From the NCBI GenBank assembly GCA_024400395.1, contig JAKSMW010000016.1:1-43548 (forward strand): a stretch of 43,548 bases of DNA. The letters run 5' to 3'. Below, piece by piece: positions 1 to 6,996 of the stretch; position 1 is the stretch's first letter, and the number at the start of each line of letters is the position of its first letter. Made by a program: the position numbers and the translations under genes. The stretch comes from Bacteroidales bacterium. GTDB lineage: Bacteria > Bacteroidota > Bacteroidia > Bacteroidales > F082. The notes beneath the pieces were generated by a model. That model worked only from the letters and a program-made list of their open reading frames with translations. It searched no databases and was not told where the DNA came from.

Positions 1-188
1 CAAACAACGTGAAAATCGCCCTTAACTATCAGTATGTCAACAACGACCGCTATGCTAACGGCAAAGGCAAACTCTACTGCGGCCTTGATGCTAACGGCAA
101 CGCCACAAAAGACTACACCCAAGTTGTCGGAGATGACGCCGGCGTAAACTACCACATGCTTCTCGCACGTTTCCAGATCGCATTCTAA
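1..188 (+). CDS. C-terminal end of an outer-membrane beta-barrel porin (OprO/OprP-like), partial
   Basis: The reading frame is open from base 3 to a TAA at 186-188, giving about 61 residues; the start lies outside the window. The visible end alternates polar and hydrophobic residues as in barrel strands, with a Gly/Asn/Asp-rich turn between them, and finishes ...LLARFQIAF. A terminal Phe is the usual signal for BAM-dependent insertion into the outer membrane. The ending resembles phosphate-selective porins of the O/P type, which in Bacteroidota often precede a lipoprotein. The family call is tentative because only the last strands are present; any 16- or 18-strand porin is possible. The next gene starts 45 bp downstream on the same strand and probably shares its transcript. 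Confidence 0.65.
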   Translation, partial: NNVKIALNYQYVNNDRYANGKGKLYCGLDANGNATKDYTQVVGDDAGVNYHMLLARFQIAF

Positions 189-233
189 ATCGTAAAGTTA
201 ATAATCTAATAGTCAAAATTAAAATTTAAAAAT

Positions 234-1547
234 ATGAAGAAGATATTATTTATGGCATTGGCCATCGTTCTCGGATTGGTATCATGCGTCAAAGACGAAA
301 AATATCCAGGATTGACAATAACAGACGTGAAATACACCCCAACAGCTGTTTCATATTTCAATAATGTGACGGTTTATGCTACAATCAAGAGCTTCACAGG
401 AGTCACAGCGGAACTCGTTTACAATGCAGGCGCCGAGGATAAAACCGTTGCGATGACAAACGTTGACAACATTTTTTCAGCTGTGATTCCCGCACAGCCA
501 AACGACACAAAAGTCAGCTTCTATGTAAAAGCGAAAAATGAAAACATGACAAATATCTCTGCGACAATGGAATACACTGTCGGTGCCGTTCAGATTGACT
601 ATTCAAAACTGCGTCTCAACGAGCTTAACGGCAACGACAAGTTCATTGAAATCTACAACGCTGGTGCTGAAGCCATCAACATGGCTGGCTGCTATATTGA
701 GAAAGACGCCGAGCAGAACTGGTCTGGCACTGCTGACATCACAATCGAAGCCGGCGGTTATCTGCTGCTTTACAGCGAAGATGTCGCCGCCGACCATCCT
801 GAAGTTCCGGAAAATCACATCTTCCACAGCGGGCTGTCGGCAAAGAAGAATGTCAGAATACAGCTCTTCACCCCTGCCGGTGAATCGATCGACGACTTCA
901 ACTTGGTGAACATTGACTTGAACGACCCGTCAATGATTCCGGCTCCGGCTTCGTACAGCCGCAACGATGACGGCGAGTGGTATTATGCCGACGCGACTCC
1001 GGGTGCGGTCAATGTCAACGGCTCAACTCCGCTTTTAGGTCTTGAGAACGACGGCCCGACACCTCCGGCCGAGCCCGACTATACCAACTTGGTTTTAAAT
1101 GAGTTGAACGGCGACACAAAGTTCATTGAATTTTACAACAAAGGCGACCTCGACATTCCCGTCGAAGGGATGTATCTCGTGAAAGACGACGGCACAGAAC
1201 CAACATGGATCGGTGCGGCTGGAACAGTCGTCCCTGCATACGGCTATCTTCTCCTCTACAGTGAAGATGTTGTGGTTCCTGGAGAAGTACAGGAAGGTTA
1301 TCCAGAAGAACTCGTATTCCACAGCGGACTGTCGGCAAAGAAGACAATAAAATACGCTCTTTACATGTCTGACGGAACAGAAAGAGACGTCTTCACAAGA
1401 GGCGAGACAGGCGAATGGGGACAAACCATCAGCAATGTCGCGCCACAGTCATACGCACGCACTCCTGACGGCGGCGACTGGAAACTCGCCGAGCCGACTC
1501 CAGGTGAAGCAAACCCAGACAACGGCGAAGAAATCCCACAGGTATAA
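234..1547 (+). CDS. Lipoprotein with two lamin-tail-like domains
   Basis: A 437-residue secreted lipoprotein. The N-terminus has a hydrophobic signal ending in a lipobox (LVSC, Cys18) followed by charged residues (VKDEK), which fits an outer-membrane or surface lipoprotein. Residues about 25-115 look like an Ig-like beta-sandwich. Two related domains follow at about 122-260 and 282-425. Both carry LNELNG, then KFIEIYN or KFIEFYN, then GYLLLYSEDV, then FHSGLSAKK, as in the lamin-tail domain (LTD) fold. No enzyme domain is attached, although bacterial LTDs often accompany secreted nucleases or phosphatases, so an adhesive or scaffold role is inferred. It follows the porin fragment and ends at a strong hairpin terminator, so the porin and this lipoprotein probably form one unit. 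Confidence 0.85.
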   Translation: MKKILFMALAIVLGLVSCVKDEKYPGLTITDVKYTPTAVSYFNNVTVYATIKSFTGVTAELVYNAGAEDKTVAMTNVDNIFSAVIPAQPNDTKVSFYVKAKNENMTNISATMEYTVGAVQIDYSKLRLNELNGNDKFIEIYNAGAEAINMAGCYIEKDAEQNWSGTADITIEAGGYLLLYSEDVAADHPEVPENHIFHSGLSAKKNVRIQLFTPAGESIDDFNLVNIDLNDPSMIPAPASYSRNDDGEWYYADATPGAVNVNGSTPLLGLENDGPTPPAEPDYTNLVLNELNGDTKFIEFYNKGDLDIPVEGMYLVKDDGTEPTWIGAAGTVVPAYGYLLLYSEDVVVPGEVQEGYPEELVFHSGLSAKKTIKYALYMSDGTERDVFTRGETGEWGQTISNVAPQSYARTPDGGDWKLAEPTPGEANPDNGEEIPQV

Positions 1548-1559
1548 CAAACATTTTAC

Positions 1560-1614
1560 GTCTAACCATTGTCAACCCAAATGGCAAGACAATGGTTAGA
1601 CATTCTTGGTTTTT
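1560..1614 (+). terminator. Hairpin terminator after the lamin-tail lipoprotein
   Basis: A perfect 14-bp inverted repeat (GTCTAACCATTGTC at 1560-1573, its complement at 1588-1601) with a 14-nt loop starts 12 bp after the stop codon. It is followed by a short T-rich run near 1610-1614. It separates the porin/lipoprotein unit from the CYTH genes and lies just before the TTG at 1606, which makes that TTG an unlikely start for the next gene. Confidence 0.8.
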
Positions 1615-1626
1615 AAAATAAAAGAA

Positions 1627-2271
1627 ATGGCAAAAGAAGAAATGAAAATCGGCGAAGAGTCAAAGCCGAGATTTGAGTTCCGTTCATTCGGACAATGTTT
1701 CTGCGACGCGCACAGACGCATGGCACGTCTTTCAGCTCCGGTACCGGAAAAGGTATGGGAACGCCTAAGCGATGAGATATACATCATCTCACGCAAAAAC
1801 GACATCAACAACACCAAAATCAGAAACGGCAAGATGGACATCAAGACATTCGTCCAGACTGTTGACGGCCTTGAGCAGTGGAATCCATTGATGAAAGGCG
1901 AGTTTCCGATGGCGAAGGAAATGCTTGAGAACGAAGTGTTCCCGGCATTCATGGTCAACATGCCGAAGCTCACGAAAGACACCTACACATACGAAGAGTT
2001 CATGGAGATGGTGAAAGCCAACCCTGACCTCGCCGCCGTGCGTGTGCACAAGAGACGCTGGGGCTACATGGTCAACGACACCATCTGCGAAGTTGGCGAA
2101 GTGCTCATCAACGGCGCGAAGGTGATGACGATAAACTCGGAGTCAACGGAGATCGAAGACATCAAGAAGACCATCAAGGAGACAGGGCTTGAAGGTGTCG
2201 AGAACATAAATTATTTACAGGCTATCAAGCGCGTCATCGGCATGTCCGACAAACCGCTCGCAAACGAATAA
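1627..2271 (+). CDS. Divergent CYTH/triphosphate-tunnel-like protein
   Basis: A 214-residue soluble protein. I chose ATG 1627 over the in-frame TTG at 1606 because the latter sits beside the terminator hairpin. I do not recognise a named family with certainty. Residues about 48-95 read SDEIYIISRKND, KIRNGKMDIK and LEQWNPLMKGEFP, with the alternating basic-residue pattern (K64, R66, K73) of triphosphate-tunnel enzymes. The FEFR near residue 16 may stand in for the usual ExExK start. The next gene, 6 bp downstream, is a clear CYTH protein, which supports a related role. If it is a tunnel enzyme, its substrate could be inorganic triphosphate, a nucleotide or polyphosphate; nothing in the sequence decides. 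The C-terminal third (YTYEEFMEMVKANPDLAAV) is helical and charged. Confidence 0.6.
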   Translation: MAKEEMKIGEESKPRFEFRSFGQCFCDAHRRMARLSAPVPEKVWERLSDEIYIISRKNDINNTKIRNGKMDIKTFVQTVDGLEQWNPLMKGEFPMAKEMLENEVFPAFMVNMPKLTKDTYTYEEFMEMVKANPDLAAVRVHKRRWGYMVNDTICEVGEVLINGAKVMTINSESTEIEDIKKTIKETGLEGVENINYLQAIKRVIGMSDKPLANE

Positions 2272-2277
2272 CACATT

Positions 2278-2757
2278 ATGGCACAGGAAATTGAAAAGAA
2301 ATTCTTAGTCAAGTGCGACTGCTTCAAGAAGGAAGCCTTCAAAGCCACACGCATCACGCAGGGCTATCTTTGCAGCGTCCCGGAACGCACCGTGAGAGTG
2401 AGGGTCAAGGGCGAAAAAGGATACATCACAATCAAAGGCATCGGCAACGCATCGGGTGCGGCACGCTTCGAATGGGAGAAGGAAATCCCCGTCGAGGAAG
2501 TGAGGTCGTTGCTCGAACTCGCCGAGCCGGGCGTCATCGACAAGACACGTTACCTCGTGAAGAACACCGACGGCAAGCACACCTGGGAGGTTGACGAATT
2601 CTACGGCGACAACGACGGCCTCACCGTCGCCGAAGTGGAGCTTGAAGACGAGAACGAACCGTTCGACAAACCATCATGGCTCGGCGAAGAAGTCACCGGC
2701 GACCCCAAATATTTCAACTCAATGTTGATGAAAAATCCATATAAAAACTGGAAATAA
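2278..2757 (+). CDS. CYTH domain protein (triphosphate tunnel metalloenzyme)
   Basis: A 159-residue single-domain protein. It begins MAQEIEKKFLV, which contains the signature ExExK (E4, E6, K8). It then has the inward-facing basic residues expected for the tunnel: R40 and R42 in RVRVKG, K53 in TIKG, and R91. The acidic metal ligands are E104/D106 in WEVDEF and E119/E121 in AEVELEDE. These features and the length match short bacterial CYTH proteins, several of which hydrolyse inorganic tripolyphosphate; class IV adenylate cyclases share the fold. Activity cannot be assigned further from sequence. It follows the CYTH-like gene by 6 bp and ends just before a hairpin at 2770-2803. Confidence 0.88.
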   Translation: MAQEIEKKFLVKCDCFKKEAFKATRITQGYLCSVPERTVRVRVKGEKGYITIKGIGNASGAARFEWEKEIPVEEVRSLLELAEPGVIDKTRYLVKNTDGKHTWEVDEFYGDNDGLTVAEVELEDENEPFDKPSWLGEEVTGDPKYFNSMLMKNPYKNWK

Positions 2758-2769
2758 TTCTTCTCCGAC

Positions 2770-2803
2770 AAGGCGGAGATGTCATAACCGGCGTCTCCGC
2801 CTT
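2770..2803 (+). terminator. Hairpin after the CYTH gene
   Basis: A 10-bp perfect stem (AAGGCGGAGA at 2770-2779, complement at 2794-2803) with a 14-nt loop lies 12 bp after the CYTH stop. The following bases are CAAACAAAAAAG, so there is no U-tract on the plus strand; it may be a weak terminator or an mRNA 3' end stabiliser. It falls in the 99-bp gap before the permease gene. Confidence 0.55.
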
Positions 2804-2856
2804 TCAAACAAAAAAGATTCTGAAAAATCGTTCAATCAAAAATTAACCTCTATACC

Positions 2857-4443
2857 ATGAACACTTTTGACCCATTGGACATGAACAATTACAGGGTGGA
2901 AAAGCTGCCCAAGATGCAAAAATCCAACTTCGAGAAATGGATGGCGCGGCTTGGCGGCCCGCTCGCAATTATCGCCTTCGTCATCATCTATTGGTTCTGT
3001 CATATTGACTTCATCGACAACATCGACACGAACGCATTGACAGCCAAGGCGTTGAAACGTTGTAATGACATAGGTTACGACATGTTCCTGCGGACAAACT
3101 ATGCGATGCTTGCGATTTTCGTGGCGAGTCTCATCCTTTGGATTACAGAAGCAATCCCCAATTATCTCACCTCACTCCTACTCATTCTCGGCATCGTGCT
3201 TTGCAACGTCACCACACAGAAAGACGCTTTGGCACAACTCGGACATCCTGTGATGTGGCTTAACATCCTCTCATTTGTCCTTGCCGGAATGTTAGTGAAA
3301 ACACAGTTTGCCAAACGAATGGCGCTCGCCTTCGTGATAAAATTCGGCAAAAGTGCAAAAGGAGTGTTATGGAGTTTCCTGATTATCAACATAATATTGT
3401 CGGCATTCATATCGGCGACTACTGTCAAGGCGACAATCATGCTCCCTATTTTCATGACGGTCTGCGCCATTTACGGTGCTTCAGGCGACACCCGGAACAA
3501 TTTCGGACGTAACCTCGTGATACAGAATCTGTTCCAGGTCAATATCGGCGCAAACGCCTTCTATACCGGCAGCGGCGCACACCTACTCGCAATATCACTC
3601 ATCGCCGGATTCGTTGGGACATGCGACTTCGGCTATGCCGACTGGCTCTTCACCTGCGGCCCGATGAGCCTCCTGATTCTCATAATAGGTTTATTATTAG
3701 GTATTTACGTCTTCTTCCCCATGAAAAAAGAAGAGCAGAAACCTCAGATTGAAGGCGGCATCGACCGTTTGAAAAACGAACTCAAAGCCATGGGAAAAAT
3801 GAAAGCCGAAGAATACAAAGCCGTTGGTATTTTTGTCTTAGTTCTTTTCCTGTGGGTGACGAAAGGCACTTTCCACGACATCGATGAAACGATTGTAGCG
3901 TTGCTCGGAGCAATCCTTGCACTTCTTCCGGGCATCGGAGTGGTGAAATGGAACGATGTTGACATCCCGTGGCACCTGATGCTTTTCTCGGCCGGTGCTT
4001 ACACCCTCGGCTCCGGCCTCAACGCCACCGACCTCCCGAACACCATGGTAAACGCAGCGTTCGACGGACTCGGGATAACATCCGACACTCCTTTCTGGGT
4101 GCTCTACGTAATCCTCACCTTCGTGATGATGTATTCAGGCCTGGTCTTCCAATCAAAGACAATAAGAACCATGGTATTCGTGCCGATTGCTCTGGGTGTC
4201 GAAGCACGTTTCGGATTCCCAGCCATGAGCATCGCCCTGCCGGTCGCAATGCTGATTGAACACTGCTACGTGCTGCCATTCAACAGCAAACCCGCCCTTC
4301 TGCTTTACAATACAAACACATACAGCATGACCGACGCTTTCAAATTCGGAATCACAATGATGACAATATCATGGATCTTGATTCTCGTCTGGGGCGCAAC
4401 GGTCTTGAAATGGGTCGGCATCACACCAGGTTTGTTCTTCTAA
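2857..4443 (+). CDS. SLC13/DASS-family anion permease with altered SNT motifs
   Basis: A 528-residue inner-membrane protein with about 11-12 hydrophobic helices. After a charged N-terminus it carries the family landmarks ITEAIPNYLTSLLLI (about 97-111) and LSAFISATTVKATIMLP. A related inverted-repeat element is VFQSKTIRTMVFVPI, and near the end comes LPFNSKPALLLYNTNTYS. The family (Na+/dicarboxylate, sulfate or phosphate transporters) uses two Ser-Asn-Thr motifs to hold substrate and Na+. Here they read S186-A187-T188 and S433-K434-T435, so both Asn residues are lost and the second is a Lys. This suggests different ion coupling or an exchanger. The substrate is unknown; the CYTH genes and porin upstream make phosphate or another oxyanion a guess. 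The next gene starts 12 bp downstream. Confidence 0.85.
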   Translation: MNTFDPLDMNNYRVEKLPKMQKSNFEKWMARLGGPLAIIAFVIIYWFCHIDFIDNIDTNALTAKALKRCNDIGYDMFLRTNYAMLAIFVASLILWITEAIPNYLTSLLLILGIVLCNVTTQKDALAQLGHPVMWLNILSFVLAGMLVKTQFAKRMALAFVIKFGKSAKGVLWSFLIINIILSAFISATTVKATIMLPIFMTVCAIYGASGDTRNNFGRNLVIQNLFQVNIGANAFYTGSGAHLLAISLIAGFVGTCDFGYADWLFTCGPMSLLILIIGLLLGIYVFFPMKKEEQKPQIEGGIDRLKNELKAMGKMKAEEYKAVGIFVLVLFLWVTKGTFHDIDETIVALLGAILALLPGIGVVKWNDVDIPWHLMLFSAGAYTLGSGLNATDLPNTMVNAAFDGLGITSDTPFWVLYVILTFVMMYSGLVFQSKTIRTMVFVPIALGVEARFGFPAMSIALPVAMLIEHCYVLPFNSKPALLLYNTNTYSMTDAFKFGITMMTISWILILVWGATVLKWVGITPGLFF

Positions 4444-4455
4444 CTGATTTGAATA

Positions 4456-5904
4456 ATGATTGACGTTGAAACAAAAATACACGACAAGTTCTCCATCGAA
4501 TTCAAAATCGGGTTTTCAGGACAGGAAAGTTCAAAGAAAAACGACTTCAGCCTGAATTCCTGGATCTTCGTGCCTAACAGCCTTGACGTGAATAAAAACA
4601 CCTACGACAAGGAACGTTTTTACAAAGACATGAGGTCCAACATCAGACTGATCACGCCGGTTTTCAAATTAAATGATATTGTTGAAAACCAAGCAATTCC
4701 ATTGAACAATGTCAAGACGTCTTTTCAAAACATCCTCAATGAAAATTCCGACAAGAACCGGATTGACTTGGAGTTTCAACTTAAACTGTTCGGCGCAATC
4801 TTCAAAAGTGCCGTGAGAGACAACGTCAATTCAATCAACTCAAATATTAAAAATCCCAATGCTGCCGAACATTGTTTCAACTACATTGACGGAGTAAAAA
4901 CGATTTTCAAGAAATATCGCGAATTATATTCTTTAGCTAAAAAAACACATGACGAGAGCATAATTTCATTATACGCCTTCACCGATGAATTCATGAGCCA
5001 TCAGGTTGAAATGCGAACCATCAGAATCATCAAAGCCATTGACAGACAAAAAGATACATCATTAAACAAAGCAAGGAAACGCATTGCTGACTTTATCATC
5101 AAAGAACAGGAATACAAGAGGAAACAAGGTTATAAAGTGACTGTGAAAGACAAAAATGATTCTAACAAAGAACTGCTTTATCGCAGAAGCCTCCTGAAAA
5201 AATACATTGAGAGTTCGCTGTATCTAAAAATCGACAAAACCGAAGACGGGAAGGCAATACAACAGGTCTCGTTCAGTCTGGCGGCAGGATTAGCAATGCT
5301 GGTTTACAGTTTGGTGGCTTTGATTTTCCAGAAACATTTCGGCTCCTACCCGGCGTTGATTTTCATATTGTTAGTGGCGGCTTACGTATTAAAAGACAGG
5401 ATCAAGGACCTGACCCGTTGGATTTTCGCAAAAAAACTAAAGGACAAGTATTTTGACATCCGCAACGACATCAGTATCAAGAAAAAGAAAATCGGCTGGA
5501 TAAAAGAAGGCGTGGATTTCATCACCGACGAGAAAGTCCCCGCTGAAATCATGAGATTGAGGAATCGTTCACAACTTGAGACAAACAACGATTTCTTTGA
5601 CGAAAAAATCATCCTTTACAGGAAAAAAGTCTCGATTGACAATGAAATGCTGAAGAATTACTACGATTACGACTTCAAGGGAATCAACGACATATCGCGT
5701 TTTAATATTAATTATCTGAAATACAGGATGGACAACCCGATTGTTTCCGTCGATTACCTTGACAACGACATGAACGTGAATACCGTTTCAGCCGAGCGCG
5801 TTTACACATTGATTTTCATCCTGCAATGCAGCACCGAGGATTCTGTACAATACAAAGCCTTCAGGCTGACGGCCAACAGAGACGGTATAATTTCGATAGA
5901 ATAA
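4456..5904 (+). CDS. Unrecognised protein with a central two-helix membrane hairpin
   Basis: A 482-residue protein I cannot place in a family. There is no signal peptide. Residues 1-265 are hydrophilic and rich in Asn, Lys and Asp, with long helical charged stretches (about 185-265) likely to form coiled coil. Two hydrophobic segments follow at about 271-293 and 299-318, with KDRIKDLTR directly after the second. The last 165 residues are again soluble, with a basic KKKK patch near 345 and a beta-rich end. The shape is a cytoplasmic protein anchored by one membrane hairpin. It sits 12 bp after the SLC13-like permease on the same strand, so the two are probably cotranscribed and may work together. 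It converges on aroC with a 14-bp gap. Confidence 0.75.
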   Translation: MIDVETKIHDKFSIEFKIGFSGQESSKKNDFSLNSWIFVPNSLDVNKNTYDKERFYKDMRSNIRLITPVFKLNDIVENQAIPLNNVKTSFQNILNENSDKNRIDLEFQLKLFGAIFKSAVRDNVNSINSNIKNPNAAEHCFNYIDGVKTIFKKYRELYSLAKKTHDESIISLYAFTDEFMSHQVEMRTIRIIKAIDRQKDTSLNKARKRIADFIIKEQEYKRKQGYKVTVKDKNDSNKELLYRRSLLKKYIESSLYLKIDKTEDGKAIQQVSFSLAAGLAMLVYSLVALIFQKHFGSYPALIFILLVAAYVLKDRIKDLTRWIFAKKLKDKYFDIRNDISIKKKKIGWIKEGVDFITDEKVPAEIMRLRNRSQLETNNDFFDEKIILYRKKVSIDNEMLKNYYDYDFKGINDISRFNINYLKYRMDNPIVSVDYLDNDMNVNTVSAERVYTLIFILQCSTEDSVQYKAFRLTANRDGIISIE

Positions 5905-5918
5905 ATTTTTAAATTATT

Positions 5919-6926
5919 TTACTTCATCATCAAGAAATCGAGCGTCACCATCGCCGCCATCGCTTCGACAACAGGCAAGACGCGCGGGACTACGCAGACA
6001 TCATGGCGGCCTTCGATGCAATATTCAACTTCATTTCCTTGAATATCAACGGTTTTTTGAGGACACATTATTGTCGGAATCGGCTTGAACGCAACGTTGA
6101 AACTCACGTTTTCGCCATTCGTGATGCCACCCAAAACGCCACCGGAATGATTTGCGGAAGCCTTGACTCTTCCGTTTTCGTTGACAAACAAGTCATTGCA
6201 TTCCGAGCCGCACATTTCGGCAGAATGAAACCCCTCGCCTATCTCGAATCCTTTCGCCGCGTTGATGTTCATCATCGCTTGAGCCAAGACAGCATGGAAT
6301 TTGCAGAAAGCCGGTTCGCCGAGACCGATTGGAACATTTTGAATCTCACAATGAACTACAGCACCGACAGTGTCATTATTGTTTTTATATTCGGAAAGAA
6401 TTTCTTCTATTTCTTTCATCGAGAAACCGTCTTGGCACGTTTTTTGTCCTATTTTTACAACAGATGAAATAATTTTAACATTCTGTTTTTCAAGTATTTG
6501 TTTTGCTATGGCACCAGCCACGACACAAGGCATCAGCGTTCTCGCCGACGCACGTCCGCCGCCACGATAATCACGGATTCCGTATTTCATCTGATATGTG
6601 AAATCGGCGTGGGAAGGACGGAAGACATCCTTGACATTATCATAATCAGACGATTTCGCATCTTTGTTTCTTATAACAAACGCAATCGGAGCGCCAGTCG
6701 TCTTGCCTTCAAAAAGTCCCGACAAAAACTCCACTTCATCAGGTTCTTTTCTCATCGACATTATAGCGTTTTGACCAGGCTTTCGTCTTTTCAATTCATT
6801 CATTATCAATGAATAATCTATGGTAATTCCAGCCGGGCAGCCGTCAATTATACCGCCGACAGCCGGTCCGTGCGACTCGCCGAAGGTCGTCAGGCAGAAC
6901 GCGTTTCCAAAAGTGTTTGAGTTCAT
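5919..6926 (-). CDS. aroC: Chorismate synthase
   Basis: Converts 5-enolpyruvylshikimate-3-phosphate to chorismate, the last shared step of aromatic amino-acid synthesis, using reduced FMN. The 335-residue product begins MNSNTFGNAFCLTTFGESHG. It carries the family signatures FGESHGPAVGGIIDGCPAG near the start, then GGGRASARTL, then GGVLGGITNG. GRHDVCVVPRVLPVVEAM follows near the end and includes the flavin- and substrate-binding Arg-His-Asp. Length is slightly below the usual 350-360 residues because of a compact C-terminus; no domain is missing. It lies 70 bp downstream of the DUF349 gene on the minus strand, with a hairpin terminator between, so it may have its own promoter or depend on readthrough. 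Confidence 0.97.
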   Translation of the reverse strand: MNSNTFGNAFCLTTFGESHGPAVGGIIDGCPAGITIDYSLIMNELKRRKPGQNAIMSMRKEPDEVEFLSGLFEGKTTGAPIAFVIRNKDAKSSDYDNVKDVFRPSHADFTYQMKYGIRDYRGGGRASARTLMPCVVAGAIAKQILEKQNVKIISSVVKIGQKTCQDGFSMKEIEEILSEYKNNNDTVGAVVHCEIQNVPIGLGEPAFCKFHAVLAQAMMNINAAKGFEIGEGFHSAEMCGSECNDLFVNENGRVKASANHSGGVLGGITNGENVSFNVAFKPIPTIMCPQKTVDIQGNEVEYCIEGRHDVCVVPRVLPVVEAMAAMVTLDFLMMK

Positions 6927-6945
6927 AACAATACGATTTATATTA

Positions 6946-6977
6946 AAACGGGGAGAGAACGCCTTCCCTCCCCGTTT
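6946..6977 (-). terminator. Hairpin terminator after the DUF349 gene
   Basis: A perfect 10-bp stem (6946-6955 with 6968-6977; CTCCCCGTTT against AAACGGGGAG) with a 12-nt loop. Read on the minus strand it is followed by TTTTAATATAAAT, a partial U-tract. It begins 20 bp after the DUF349 stop and 20 bp before the aroC start. Confidence 0.75.
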
Positions 6978-6996
6978 GTTTCAACTAAATTTTCTT

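Noticed and set aside
1606-1626. TTG at 1606 as the start of the first CYTH-like gene
   Set aside because: It lies directly behind the perfect 14-bp terminator hairpin and the added residues are unlike the protein; ATG 1627 is the better start.
6003-6467. Open frames on the plus strand across aroC and the DUF349 gene (6003-8670)
   Set aside because: The minus strand encodes clearly conserved proteins across the whole stretch; these frames are antisense shadows with unnatural Phe/Leu-rich composition.
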